A DNA stretch of 64,000 nucleotides from Fictibacillus arsenicus (GTDB taxonomy: Bacteria; Bacillota; Bacilli; Bacillales; Fictibacillaceae), in NCBI RefSeq assembly GCF_001642935.1, contig NZ_CP016761.1, forward strand, positions 1,736,001-1,800,000. The letters are read 5' to 3'. Positions 1 to 8,001 of the stretch are shown here, in pieces. Under the pieces are notes generated by a model that had not been told where the DNA came from, searched no databases, and saw only the letters and a list, made by a program, of their open reading frames with translations. Each line of letters begins with the position of its first letter. The stretch's first letter is position 1. The translations under genes were made by a program, and so were the position numbers.

Positions 1-424
1 ACCGATAGCTGACGCAGTAAGAGCGAGCATATCTATTCCAGGAATTATGGTTCCTGAAAAGATAGACGGCAAGCTATTAGTGGATGGCGGCGTAATTGAC
101 CGTGTGCCTGTATCTGTAGTTCGAGAGATGGGGGCAGATTTGGTTATTGCAGTGGATATATCTCATTTTAAAGCCGAGCATGAGGTATCTTCTATTTTTG
201 ATGTGATCATTCAAAGCATAGATATCATGCAGCGTGAAATGGTCAGGTGGCATGAAGTATCTGCCGACATTATGATCCGTCCAATGGTAGAGCAATTCAG
301 TTCTACGGCGTTTAAAGATGTTAATGACATCATTGCTATAGGAGAGGAAGCTGGCAGAAAGCAGGTTCCAAAAATATTAGAAAAGATTAAGACGTGGAAG
401 GAGTCATCGAATGACCATCAATAG
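1..424 (+). CDS. ylbK: Patatin-like phospholipase family protein, 3' part
   Basis: The reading frame is open from the first bases of the window, so the 5' part with the nucleophile elbow (GxSxG) lies outside. The visible part begins PIADAVRASISIPGIMVP and contains the DGG motif of the patatin Ser-Asp dyad (LLVDGGVIDRVPV), which supplies the catalytic aspartate in this family. The rest is the usual C-terminal alpha/beta part. An internal ATG at 47 is not the real start because the homology continues upstream of it. The stop overlaps the start of the next gene by 14 bp, so the two are probably cotranscribed as in ylbK-ylbL of B. subtilis. The substrate is unknown. Confidence 0.85.
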   Translation, partial: PIADAVRASISIPGIMVPEKIDGKLLVDGGVIDRVPVSVVREMGADLVIAVDISHFKAEHEVSSIFDVIIQSIDIMQREMVRWHEVSADIMIRPMVEQFSSTAFKDVNDIIAIGEEAGRKQVPKILEKIKTWKESSNDHQ

Positions 425-1451
425 AGATGAGAAGAAAAATTTTTTCTCACAAAATAAATTTGTAATCTTGTTTTTAATCGCATTTGCATTCATCGCTTTT
501 TATCCCCTTCCTTACTACATTACTTCTCCTGGAGATGCAAGGGAGCTGGATCCGATAATTCATGTAGAAGATGGTGATGAAGATGAAGGGGTCTTTATGC
601 TGACAACCGTATCGATCGGTACAGCTAATATCCCGCAGTACATATGGGCAAAACTCAGCGATTATCGAGAAGTAATACCTGCAGATCAAATCAGAAGCGA
701 AGATGAAACAGATGAGGAATATAACCAGCGACAGCTGCAAATGATGGAAGATTCTCAGCATGCGGCGACAATCGTTGCATATCAAGAAGCAGGAAAGAAA
801 GTCGACATAGAATATCACGGTGTGTATGTGACGGGAATCATGTCTGGCATGCCGGCAGAAGAAAAATTAAAAGTTGGAGATAAGATCGTAGCAGTTGACC
901 ATAAACCTGTTATGGAAACTAAAAAACTGCTTGAAGTGCTAAGTCCTAAAAAAGCAGGGGACAAAGTAGATTTGACTATTTTACGCGGTGATAAAAAGAT
1001 GAACGTCGCTTTAAACATTGAAGAGTTCCCAAAAAAGTATGTGCAAGATGAAGGTCCAAAAGCAGGACTAGGAATCACTTCACCTGTAGCAGATGTTTCA
1101 ATCGTAACGAATCCAAAAGTTAAGATTGACACTTCTCAAATCGGAGGACCGTCTGCTGGTCTTATGTTTACTCTTGAGATCTTAGATCAGCTTAATAAAG
1201 AAGACTTAACACACGGAAAAAAAATTGCAGGAACAGGCACGATGGATCTTCAGAAAAACGTGGGTCCGATCGGAGGGATTCAGCAGAAGATAGTAGCTGC
1301 GGATGATGCAGGTGCAGAAATATTCTTTGCGCCAGTTGAAGCCAACAACTATCGTGATGCTGTTAAAGTCCAAAAGGACATCGGTTCGAAGATGAAGATC
1401 GTGCCAGTAAAGACTTTAGATGACGCTTTGGAGTATTTGGAGAAGCTTTAA
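411..1451 (+). CDS. ylbL: Membrane-anchored PDZ-Lon (S16-type) serine protease, YlbL/SepM family
   Basis: 346 aa. An N-terminal membrane anchor lies at about residues 16-36, a PDZ domain at about 128-205 and a Lon-like proteolytic domain at about 215-340. The Ser-Lys dyad is visible as Ser248 in GGPSAGLMF and Lys293 in GGIQQKIVAAD. The length fits the YlbL/SepM family, which acts outside the membrane. It follows the patatin gene with a 14 bp overlap. An interspersed repeat begins 5 bp after its stop and separates it from its terminator at 1692. Confidence 0.9.
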   Translation: MTINRDEKKNFFSQNKFVILFLIAFAFIAFYPLPYYITSPGDARELDPIIHVEDGDEDEGVFMLTTVSIGTANIPQYIWAKLSDYREVIPADQIRSEDETDEEYNQRQLQMMEDSQHAATIVAYQEAGKKVDIEYHGVYVTGIMSGMPAEEKLKVGDKIVAVDHKPVMETKKLLEVLSPKKAGDKVDLTILRGDKKMNVALNIEEFPKKYVQDEGPKAGLGITSPVADVSIVTNPKVKIDTSQIGGPSAGLMFTLEILDQLNKEDLTHGKKIAGTGTMDLQKNVGPIGGIQQKIVAADDAGAEIFFAPVEANNYRDAVKVQKDIGSKMKIVPVKTLDDALEYLEKL

Positions 1452-1455
1452 TTAA

Positions 1456-1677
1456 GGCTGTTTTCGCAATTTTTGTTGCTCTTTTAAGTGGTTAATTTCC
1501 GCTGCAGTATGCTCGCTTTCCTCGGGGCGTGCGGTGAGCCTTCTCAGCGCTCTGCGCTTACTGAGTCTCACCTGTCCCGCTGCTCCCGCAGGAGTCTCGC
1601 ACCTTCCGCTCCAATTAACTTGTCAATGAAGAGAGGTAACAAAAGACTCAAAAGCAACAATCTACTAGAAAAGAGCC
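1456..1677 (-). repeat. Interspersed MITE-like repeat, copy R1
   Basis: About 222 bp with ends GGCTGTTTTC (left) and TAGAAAAGAGCC (right), which are inverted versions of each other. It contains the family hallmarks in reverse orientation: CTCGGGGCGTGCGGTGAGCC, GAGTCTCACCTGTCCCGC and CAGGAGTCTCGCACC. It is flanked by the 8 bp direct repeat TTAATTAA (1448-1455 and 1678-1685), and the left copy includes the stop codon of ylbL. The 65-codon frame inside it (1488-1685) is a by-product of the repeat. Confidence 0.85.
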
Positions 1678-1691
1678 TTAATTAACAAAGA

Positions 1692-1735
1692 AAGGATGCA
1701 GATCTGTTTTAATGGGACCTGCATCCTTTTTCTTT
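1692..1735 (+). terminator. Terminator of ylbL, displaced by R1
   Basis: An 11 bp stem AAAGGATGCAG / CTGCATCCTTT is followed by a T-rich run. It lies about 240 bp after the ylbL stop because R1 sits between them. Confidence 0.75.
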
Positions 1736-1768
1736 ATGTATTTGCGGCATTTAAGAAAAGAATGAGTA

Positions 1769-1804
1769 GCTCGTTTAGCAGGATTTATCCTTGCTGAAAC
1801 GAGC
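1769..1804 (-). terminator. Terminator of tmcAL
   Basis: A near-perfect stem (GCTCGTTT... with ...AAACGAGC, loop ATTTAT) lies 25 bp beyond the tmcAL stop on the minus strand. It is followed on that strand by T-rich sequence. Confidence 0.7.
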
Positions 1805-1828
1805 GACATACGAAATTTATGAGCGCTC

Positions 1829-3043
1829 TTACTTCACCATCACCGGCGGAGTATTATACTCTTCCTTCTCAGCCTCTAGCCTGCTTAATGATGCTCCTTG
1901 CGCATACACTAGCGACGTTTTGGCCTCCATCTTCAAACCTTCAAAATCATGTTTTGAGACGGTCGTCACCAGAGGTAATTCTAATGATTTTTTTACAGAA
2001 CTCAGATATTCGCGTCCTGTTTCTGTCATCCCTAAGACACGCAAATATGCAGGAGGAGACTCTAAAATACGGTGCATATCCTCTTTACTTACTTTGTTCA
2101 GGACATGAAGACATGCTCGCTGTAGTCTTGTCCATGTATATCGCTTTGTTTTTAAACGGATCATAAACGAATGAAAGCTGTCAGAGTCCTTCATTGCTTC
2201 GATCATTCTATTTTCTAATCCTTCTTCCACTTCATAAAACCTGTTTAATTCAGAAGGACTTGAAGATAATAGTTGATAACGAAGCAGCGGGTAAAAACGT
2301 TCCCAGTTCATTAATGCACCTTTATCCTCTTTTTCTTCTTTTAATATGTCAAAAGTGAAAGACGGCATATAGTTAATTGCTTTTTCAATATCGTGAGAGA
2401 ATACAGCTTCCCGGATAGCAGTTGCACTTGCAATGTCTCCTTTTCCTAGAACAACATCATGATAATCCGCGTTCTTTCTTTTTATAGTCAGCGGCTTTAT
2501 AACTGAACCTAGTTCCCGGCTTGCACGTATGTATTCAAACCCTAAAATGTTATTTGGCTTGCTTAGGTCAAGTGTCAGTGGCATATTAAGCTGTTCATAT
2601 GCCTTGGCAGCAGCTGCAGGATAGGAGAACCCTTGTGAGATAAATTCGCTAATATATGCTTGGTAGACATGGTCTTGGGAACTTACTAATTCATGTGTTT
2701 CGTTAAAAACCGTGACATCACCAGATTCGCTTCCAAAGCAGAAGGAATCAGCACCTGCTGCTTGAAGCAAATAGATGCTCCCAAAAGCAAAACGGGGTGC
2801 GTGGCTTGTGGCATAAGCGTAAGGAAGTTCAATCACAAGATCAGCGCCTCCTAAAAGAGCCATCTTCGTTCTTTTCCATTTAGAAAGCAGAGCAGGTTCC
2901 CCACGCTGAAGAAAGTTTCCGCTCATAACAGCGATAATACAGTCAGCTTGTGTTACATTCTTGGATTCCTGCAAATGATAATAATGACCATTGTGAAAAG
3001 GGTTATATTCTACAACAACACCGGTAGCTCTCAATATTTCCAC
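1829..3043 (-). CDS. tmcAL: tRNA(Met) cytidine acetate ligase (TmcAL, YlbM)
   Basis: 404 aa. The N-terminus has the nucleotidyl-transferase motif HxGH at residues 17-20 (YNPFHNGHYYHL) and VVEYNPFHNGH typical of TmcAL. This enzyme activates acetate with ATP and makes N4-acetylcytidine at the wobble position of elongator tRNA-Met. KRKNADYHD and SATAIREA are further family blocks. The length matches B. subtilis YlbM. It is transcribed away from ylbN, and its terminator hairpin is at 1769-1804. Confidence 0.9.
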   Translation of the reverse strand: MEILRATGVVVEYNPFHNGHYYHLQESKNVTQADCIIAVMSGNFLQRGEPALLSKWKRTKMALLGGADLVIELPYAYATSHAPRFAFGSIYLLQAAGADSFCFGSESGDVTVFNETHELVSSQDHVYQAYISEFISQGFSYPAAAAKAYEQLNMPLTLDLSKPNNILGFEYIRASRELGSVIKPLTIKRKNADYHDVVLGKGDIASATAIREAVFSHDIEKAINYMPSFTFDILKEEKEDKGALMNWERFYPLLRYQLLSSSPSELNRFYEVEEGLENRMIEAMKDSDSFHSFMIRLKTKRYTWTRLQRACLHVLNKVSKEDMHRILESPPAYLRVLGMTETGREYLSSVKKSLELPLVTTVSKHDFEGLKMEAKTSLVYAQGASLSRLEAEKEEYNTPPVMVK

Positions 3044-3127
3044 TCCCTTGACAGACCTTAAATCTTTTACGTTTACATTGTACTAAAAACAGTTTAAAAT
3101 CAAAAGCATCACTGTAAAGATATAATA

Positions 3128-3156
3128 TTGACATTTTATATTTTGACCGATATAAT
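3128..3156 (+). promoter_or_regulatory. Consensus sigma-A promoter of ylbN-rpmF
   Basis: TTGACA at 3128-3133, a 17 bp spacer, then TATAAT at 3151-3156: a perfect match to the housekeeping consensus, 30 bp upstream of ylbN. It fits strong expression of ribosomal protein L32. Confidence 0.85.
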
Positions 3157-3185
3157 TACTACTGTTGCCTTGAGGTGATAAAGAC

Positions 3186-3704
3186 ATGAAATGGTCACTA
3201 CAGGAATTAAAGAATTTTTACCGTAAACCGTTAACGTTTGAACAAAATGTTGATGCGAGCGGTGTGATGGAAAAAGACCCGGAGATCAGAAGCATTGATC
3301 CTGTTTACGTAGAAGGACATGCAGATGTTACTCAACAAAAAGCCACTTTTTATTTGACGATAAAAGGAAAAATGGTGCTGCCTTGTGCAAGCACATTGGT
3401 GGATGTGGAATTTCCATTTTCGGTAAAAACGACGGAAATTTTCATTTTCGACCCGAACTATACGGAATTTGAAGATGAAGAAAGCCTTCATAAAGTCGAA
3501 GGACATTACGTTGATCTTCTCCCTGTCATCGAAGAGCATATTTTGCTTGAAAAGCCGCTGAAAATAACGGCTGGTGATGTCACAGATGGTCCTGCTCCCA
3601 AAGAGGGAAAAGGATGGCAAAGGATAACGGATGAAGACCGTCAAAACCGGGTTGACCCGAGATTGGCTGGTCTGGCTAAATTTTTTGACAAAGACAATGA
3701 ATGA
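3186..3704 (+). CDS. ylbN: DUF177 (YceD-family) protein YlbN
   Basis: 172 aa, preceded by a Shine-Dalgarno (SD) sequence GAGGTGAT. Conserved DUF177 features are the 'TLVDVEFPF' core and 'DPRLAGLAKFF' near the C-terminus. The family almost always precedes rpmF and in other bacteria is linked to 23S rRNA accumulation. The exact role in Bacillaceae is not settled. It is cotranscribed with rpmF, 51 bp downstream. Confidence 0.85.
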   Translation: MKWSLQELKNFYRKPLTFEQNVDASGVMEKDPEIRSIDPVYVEGHADVTQQKATFYLTIKGKMVLPCASTLVDVEFPFSVKTTEIFIFDPNYTEFEDEESLHKVEGHYVDLLPVIEEHILLEKPLKITAGDVTDGPAPKEGKGWQRITDEDRQNRVDPRLAGLAKFFDKDNE

Positions 3705-3755
3705 AAGAATAGGTTATAATGATTCTTTCAAGACCTTTAAGGAGGTGGATACAAA

Positions 3756-3929
3756 ATGGCAGTACCTTTTCGCAGAACATCACAAACTCGCCAAGCGAAG
3801 CGTCGTACACACTATAAGCTTTCCATGCCTGGTATGGTAAAGTGTCCACAGTGCGGAGAATACAAGTTATCTCACCGTGTTTGTCGTGAGTGTGGATCTT
3901 ACAAAGGAAAAGAAGTAGTTAGCAAGTAA
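3756..3929 (+). CDS. rpmF: 50S ribosomal protein L32
   Basis: 57 aa, starting [20 protein letters not shown], with a four-cysteine zinc site (CPQCGEY ... CRECGSY). A strong SD AAGGAGGTGG lies 8 nt before the ATG. The zinc-binding form of L32 is normal for a zinc-replete Bacillus. It follows ylbN and is closed by a hairpin terminator. Confidence 0.97.
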   Translation: MAVPFRRTSQTRQAKRRTHYKLSMPGMVKCPQCGEYKLSHRVCRECGSYKGKEVVSK

Positions 3930-3930
3930 T

Positions 3931-3965
3931 GAAAAACAGGAAGCCTTATGCTTCCTGTTTTTTCA
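3931..3965 (+). terminator. Terminator of ylbN-rpmF
   Basis: Stem AAACAGGAAGC / GCTTCCTGTTT with a T run, immediately after the rpmF stop. Confidence 0.85.
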
Positions 3966-4008
3966 TATACATAAAAAGAAGCGCTTTCTTTTATTGGAGG
4001 TGTAAAGA

Positions 4009-4773
4009 TTGAGTGAGCAGCCTGTACTCTGGCATAAAGAAAATCAAATCGGTTGGGTAACGCTAAACCGTCCTTCTGTAAGAAATGCAATTAATTTTGA
4101 AGTGATGGAAAAATTGTCATCACTATTGGATACAGCAAAAAAAGATGATGATGTAAAAGTGCTGATCATTACGGGAGCTGGAACAAAAGCCTTTTGTTCT
4201 GGCGGGGATTTAAGTGCTTTTCACTCATTAAAAACAGAAGATGAAGCATTTGGCATGCTTTCTAAGATGGGGAATGTGCTGGATGAATTATTTTTCTTTC
4301 CTAAACCTACTGCAGCATTGATAAATGGCTCAGCGGTTGGAGGGGGTTGTGAGATTGCTGCTGCCTGTGATATCAGGCTTGCACGTGCTGAAGCGAAAGT
4401 TGGTTTTATACAGGGTAAGCTTGGAATAACAACTGGCTGGGGTGGGGGCAGCTATCTTTTAGAGCGAATCGGTCAGACGGAAGCCATGGATCTCCTCTAT
4501 AGCTCTTCTCCAGTCACTGCTAAGCAAGGAATGGACCTCGGATTTATACAATATGTAATCAAAGGAAGCAGTAAAAAAGAAGCTGAACGTTATTTACAGC
4601 GATACACTTCACAGCCTCTTGGAGTAATCACTTCCTATAAAACGCTTCAGCTCAATAGGTTTGATCAGCAGAAAATTAAGCAAAATGTTCAGCACGAAAT
4701 AAGAAGATGTGCAAAACTCTGGGCTTCTGATGAACATCATAGAAGAGTAGAGGCGTTTTTAAAAAAGGCTTAA
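4009..4773 (+). CDS. Enoyl-CoA hydratase/isomerase family protein
   Basis: 254 aa from a TTG start with SD TTGGAGGTG. It is a crotonase-fold protein with the CoA-binding/oxyanion-hole segments GGDLSAFHSL (near residue 65) and GGGCEIAAACDIRLA (near residue 112). The family hydrates enoyl-CoAs or does related CoA chemistry. The exact substrate cannot be read from sequence. A three-gene acyl-CoA carboxylase lies 1.6 kb downstream and may share a pathway (branched-chain amino-acid or fatty-acid degradation). The last codon and stop overlap the left end of repeat R2. Confidence 0.85.
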   Translation: MSEQPVLWHKENQIGWVTLNRPSVRNAINFEVMEKLSSLLDTAKKDDDVKVLIITGAGTKAFCSGGDLSAFHSLKTEDEAFGMLSKMGNVLDELFFFPKPTAALINGSAVGGGCEIAAACDIRLARAEAKVGFIQGKLGITTGWGGGSYLLERIGQTEAMDLLYSSSPVTAKQGMDLGFIQYVIKGSSKKEAERYLQRYTSQPLGVITSYKTLQLNRFDQQKIKQNVQHEIRRCAKLWASDEHHRRVEAFLKKA

Positions 4774-5029
4774 TTCTAAAGATTTTTGCTTTTAAATATT
4801 TATTATTGAATTGGCTTCTTTGACTAGATGATTGGAGCGCAAGGAGTGAGACTCCTCGAAAATGAAAAATCACATTTTCTTAGTGCGATGTAACGCTGTC
4901 GAAGTCTCCTTATCCTGCGGGATCCGCGGGACATGTGAGACCTCTGCAGGCTTAAATAGCCTAGGGGGCTCACCGCACGCCCCGCGGAAAGCAACATCTC
5001 CTAATAGCAACAATGGTTACGAAAACAGT
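4768..5029 (+). repeat. Interspersed MITE-like repeat, copy R2 (long form)
   Basis: Forward copy carrying the extra module of about 60 bp (ATGAAAAATCACATTTTC...GATGTAACGCTGTCGAAG) also seen in R5, R7 and R9. The left end GGCT overlaps the stop of the upstream gene; the right end reads GAAAACAG. The 11 bp direct repeat TTTTTAAAAAA flanks it (4757-4767 and 5029-5039). It fills most of the 357 bp gap before the next gene. I see no other feature there. Confidence 0.8.
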
Positions 5030-5130
5030 TTTTAAAAAATAAACTTACCCTCATTTTAGTAGAATAAAAAGTCTATCTTTTCTAGCACTAGCATATTCAT
5101 ATTACAAACCACTAAAATGGGGGGATCATA

Positions 5131-5700
5131 ATGACCAATTTGCGCCAGGATGCCTGGACAAAAGACGAAGATGCGATTCTTGCAGAAATTACACTAAGGC
5201 ACATACGTGAAGGCAGTACACAGCTTGTTGCGTTTGAAGAGGTGGGAGAGAAATTAACAAGAACACCTGCTGCCTGTGGGTTTAGGTGGAACTCACTTAT
5301 ACGCAAACAATATGAAAAAGCGATAGCTGAAGCGAAAAAAGTTCGCAAAGAACGCAATAAAAGAAAAGGTAAACAGCTAGTTTTACAATCCAGCGATAAT
5401 TCATTTTCTGTCAATGCAGAAGTCTATAGCAGAAATGAAGGAGAGAAAAGTCTCTCACTGAATGAAATCATTGTATTTTTACAGCAGCTACAATCAGAAG
5501 GTCCATCCGCAAAAAATTTAGAAGCTGAAAACAAAGCCCTGCTTTCAAGGCTGCAGCATATGAAAAAAGAGAACGGAACTCTGAAAAATAAGCTGGATAA
5601 AGTTAATAAAGAATATGAATCTGTTTGCCGTGACTATAAAGAAATTCTGCAGATCATGGAAAGAGCTAGAAAACTGACAGAAGTACCTGTTGAAAATTAA
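5131..5700 (+). CDS. ylbO: RsfA/YlbO-family prespore transcription factor
   Basis: 189 aa. Residues about 5-60 form a Myb/SANT-like DNA-binding domain ([20 protein letters not shown] ... [15 protein letters not shown]). This is followed by a basic stretch ([11 protein letters not shown]) and a C-terminal coiled coil (about 125-185). RsfA-type proteins adjust forespore (sigma-F/sigma-G) expression. YlbO holds this position next to rpmF in B. subtilis. The SD is GGGGGGAT. I could not make a clear forespore promoter upstream. Confidence 0.85.
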   Translation: MTNLRQDAWTKDEDAILAEITLRHIREGSTQLVAFEEVGEKLTRTPAACGFRWNSLIRKQYEKAIAEAKKVRKERNKRKGKQLVLQSSDNSFSVNAEVYSRNEGEKSLSLNEIIVFLQQLQSEGPSAKNLEAENKALLSRLQHMKKENGTLKNKLDKVNKEYESVCRDYKEILQIMERARKLTEVPVEN

Positions 5701-5728
5701 AAAAAGATGGCATCTGCCATCTTTTTTC
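5699..5728 (+). terminator. Bidirectional terminator between ylbO and ylbP
   Basis: The symmetric hairpin AAAAAAGATGGCA-TC-TGCCATCTTTTTT serves the two converging genes. Confidence 0.8.
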
Positions 5729-5731
5729 AAT

Positions 5732-6211
5732 TTATGCAAGCCGCTGTTCGCTTACTCCGGATGGATACCATACATAAGGATTTTGTCCGCGGTCGCGGTC
5801 TTTATTATATGTTACTGCCTCAAACCCCATCTTCTCCCAAAAGCTGCCTGATTGCTGTCTTCCGTTAGTCTTGATAGGCAAATTAAACGTTTTAGCAAAC
5901 TCCACTAGAGCTCTTCCAAGTCCTTTTGTCTGGTAATGCGGAAGTACTTCCAGTTTCCATAACTCTAAATAGTCTTGCGGAGGATCAAAATATTGATCAT
6001 ACGCCGCTTCGATCTGATATAAACTCATTCGTGCGACTAACTTATCACCGTAATAAATTCCGTAGAAAGGGGACTCGCTGTCGTTTTCAATCATATTTTC
6101 TTGAAGGTCCTCGAGCATTGACAGTTCTTGTACACCATATTCTTTAAACTGTTTAAACTCTTCCAATGTTTTATAGTTAACTAATAATTTCTTAACTTCA
6201 TATTGAAACAT
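5732..6211 (-). CDS. ylbP: GNAT-family N-acetyltransferase YlbP
   Basis: 159 aa from the ATG at 6211 (MFQYEVKKLLVNYK), preceded by GGGGGAG. An upstream in-frame ATG at 6229 contains this SD and is less likely. The GNAT acetyl-CoA loop is visible as VLPHYQTKGLGRALVEFAK. ELSMLEDLQENMIENDSESPFYG is typical of YlbP. The substrate is unknown. It is transcribed against its neighbours and converges on ylbO. Confidence 0.85.
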   Translation of the reverse strand: MFQYEVKKLLVNYKTLEEFKQFKEYGVQELSMLEDLQENMIENDSESPFYGIYYGDKLVARMSLYQIEAAYDQYFDPPQDYLELWKLEVLPHYQTKGLGRALVEFAKTFNLPIKTNGRQQSGSFWEKMGFEAVTYNKDRDRGQNPYVWYPSGVSEQRLA

Positions 6212-6332
6212 CTTCTCTCCCCCAGTCATTCTGTACTTTTCTCTATGCTTATAGTATATACTAATTATGCTAAAAATTCTTTAAAAATAAAATATTCGTT
6301 TAGTTTGCGCTTTCAAAAAAGGAAAATGAGTC

Positions 6333-6346
6333 TTTTTGTCGAAAAA
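6333..6346 (+). promoter_or_regulatory. Perfect Spo0A-box-like sequence upstream of the acyl-CoA carboxylase operon
   Basis: TTTTTGTCGAAAAA matches the 0A box consensus (core TGTCGAA), 32 bp before the biotin carboxylase start. Whether Spo0A uses it is inference. Confidence 0.5.
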
Positions 6347-6377
6347 GGTAATGTTGACAACAGGAAGGAGGATTAAC

Positions 6378-7721
6378 ATGAAAAAAATCTTAATAGCTAA
6401 TCGTGGAGAAATTGCACTTCGAATTATTCAAACGTGTAAAGAAATGAATATTGAAACAGTTGCCGTTTATTCTGATGCAGACAAAGACCTCCCTTTTGTA
6501 AAGGCTGCTGATGTGGCAATACATATTGGGGAATCCCCGGTTGCCAAATCTTATTTACAAAGTGATTCTATCTTAAAAGCCGCTATCGAGCAAAAAGTGG
6601 ATGCTATTCACCCTGGGTATGGCCTTCTATCTGAAAATGACGAGTTTGCTAAAAAAATTGAAGAAGCAGATATTAAATTTATTGGTCCTTCACCTCAAAC
6701 CATCGAGTGGATGGGTGACAAGATCATGGCTCGCAAAACGATGCAGCAAGCAGGCGTTCCAATCGTTCCGGGCACTATCGAACCAATCGAGGATGTAGAA
6801 GAAGGTGTGAAACTTGCTGAACAGATCGGTTATCCTGTCATGCTTAAAGCAAGCAGCGGCGGCGGCGGAATCGGAATGGTAAAATGCGAAAATAAAGAAG
6901 ATCTTCATAAGCATTTCGTATCCTCGCAGCAGAGGGCTAAGAACTATTTTGGCTCCGGAAGAATGTTTATTGAAAAATGTATTGAAAACGCAAGACATAT
7001 TGAAGTTCAGGTAATGGGTGATACACATGGGAATATCGTTCACTTGTACGAACGCGACTGCAGCATTCAGCGTCGAAACCAGAAAGTGGTAGAAGAATCT
7101 CCTTCACCTTTTTTAACTGAAAGTCTTCGCTCAAAAATTACAGAAGCTGCGGTGGAAGCAGCAAAAGCTGTAAATTATGTGAATGCAGGAACAGTTGAAT
7201 TTGTAGTAAGTGAGAACGGTGATTTCTACTTCCTGGAAATGAATACACGTCTTCAAGTTGAGCACCCCGTGACAGAAAGTATTACAGGACTTGATTTAGT
7301 AAGATGGCAGATTCAGATCGCACAAGGAGAAACTTTGCCACTGGCTCAAAATGAGATCTTGAGCAAAGGGCATGCGATGGAATTCAGACTGTATGCTGAG
7401 GATCCAGTTTCTTTCTTCCCTGCGCCTGGAAAGATTGAAGAATTAGTTTGGCCTGAAATGGATAACGTGAGAATTGATACAGGGTATGAAAGCGGAAATC
7501 AGGTCACACCTTTTTATGACCCAATGATTGCGAAGATTATTGTAAGCGATTCCAATCGTGCTGAATGTCTGATTAGCGCAAAGCGTTTCTTTGACAGTAT
7601 TCAGATTAAAGGGCTCAAAACAAACGTGCCGCTTTTTCAACAGCTATTAGAAGATGAAGGATTTAGAAAAGGGAACTACACAACAGATTTCCTCAGCAAG
7701 AGATCAGTAAGCAAACCGTAA
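6378..7721 (+). CDS. Biotin carboxylase subunit of an acyl-CoA carboxylase (AccC paralogue)
   Basis: 447 aa from the ATG at 6378 with SD GGAAGGAGG. Upstream in-frame starts at 6336 and later overlap the 0A-like box and the SD. The chain has the N-terminal biotin carboxylase domain (KILIANRGEIALRII), the ATP-grasp glycine loop KASSGGGGIGM, the catalytic/metal block EMNTRLQVEHPVTE and the C-terminal domain. It carboxylates the biotin of the next gene's product using ATP and bicarbonate. Placed with a single-domain biotin carrier and an MmdA/YngE-type carboxyltransferase, it most likely belongs to a propionyl-, methylcrotonyl- or similar acyl-CoA carboxylase rather than the housekeeping AccBC. 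Confidence 0.88.
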   Translation: MKKILIANRGEIALRIIQTCKEMNIETVAVYSDADKDLPFVKAADVAIHIGESPVAKSYLQSDSILKAAIEQKVDAIHPGYGLLSENDEFAKKIEEADIKFIGPSPQTIEWMGDKIMARKTMQQAGVPIVPGTIEPIEDVEEGVKLAEQIGYPVMLKASSGGGGIGMVKCENKEDLHKHFVSSQQRAKNYFGSGRMFIEKCIENARHIEVQVMGDTHGNIVHLYERDCSIQRRNQKVVEESPSPFLTESLRSKITEAAVEAAKAVNYVNAGTVEFVVSENGDFYFLEMNTRLQVEHPVTESITGLDLVRWQIQIAQGETLPLAQNEILSKGHAMEFRLYAEDPVSFFPAPGKIEELVWPEMDNVRIDTGYESGNQVTPFYDPMIAKIIVSDSNRAECLISAKRFFDSIQIKGLKTNVPLFQQLLEDEGFRKGNYTTDFLSKRSVSKP

Positions 7722-7739
7722 ACAAAAAGGAGAGAGAAC

Positions 7740-7952
7740 ATGAAAGAAATTACAGCATCTATGGCAGGAACAGTATGGCAAGTATTAGTAAGTGAAGGTG
7801 ATGAAGTAACAGCAGGACAAACCGTTATTATTTTGGAATCTATGAAAATGGAGATTCCGGTTGATGCTGCAGATGCAGGAACAGTAGAAAGCATCAAGTT
7901 TGCATCTGGCGATTTTGTAAATGAGGGAGACGTACTCGTTACGTTGAAATAA
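7740..7952 (+). CDS. Biotin carboxyl carrier protein, short form (YngHB-like)
   Basis: 70 aa with the biotinylation motif ESMKMEIPV; the biotinyl lysine is Lys36. It is only a lipoyl/biotinyl domain, as in B. subtilis YngHB, and lacks the N-terminal extension of AccB. SD AAAGGAGAG. It lies 18 bp after the biotin carboxylase and swings carboxybiotin between the two partner enzymes. Confidence 0.9.
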   Translation: MKEITASMAGTVWQVLVSEGDEVTAGQTVIILESMKMEIPVDAADAGTVESIKFASGDFVNEGDVLVTLK

Positions 7953-7970
7953 AAGTTATGCCCACATTCT

Positions 7971-7986
7971 GAGCGAGCGCTCACTC
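7971..7986. promoter_or_regulatory. Near-perfect 16 bp palindrome, possible TetR-family operator
   Basis: GAGCGAGCGCTCACTC is an inverted repeat with one mismatch pair per half. It lies between the biotin carrier and the carboxyltransferase gene. The half-site pattern (GAGnGAG / CTCnCTC) resembles operators of fatty-acid-responsive TetR regulators. There is no loop, so an RNA hairpin is less likely. Confidence 0.4.
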
Positions 7987-8001
7987 TCTTGAAGGAGGTA
8001 C

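Noticed and set aside
1488-1685. 65-codon frame inside R1 with an Arg/Ser-rich product
   Set aside because: Similar Arg/Ser-rich frames (RRSLAP.APINLSMK) appear in every repeat copy on several strands (25406-25669, 38602-38826, 60497-60715, 35570-35767). They have no SD and follow the repeat, not a conserved gene.
5041-5130. Forespore promoter before ylbO (CATATTA at 5098)
   Set aside because: No matching -35 at the right spacing, so I did not list it.
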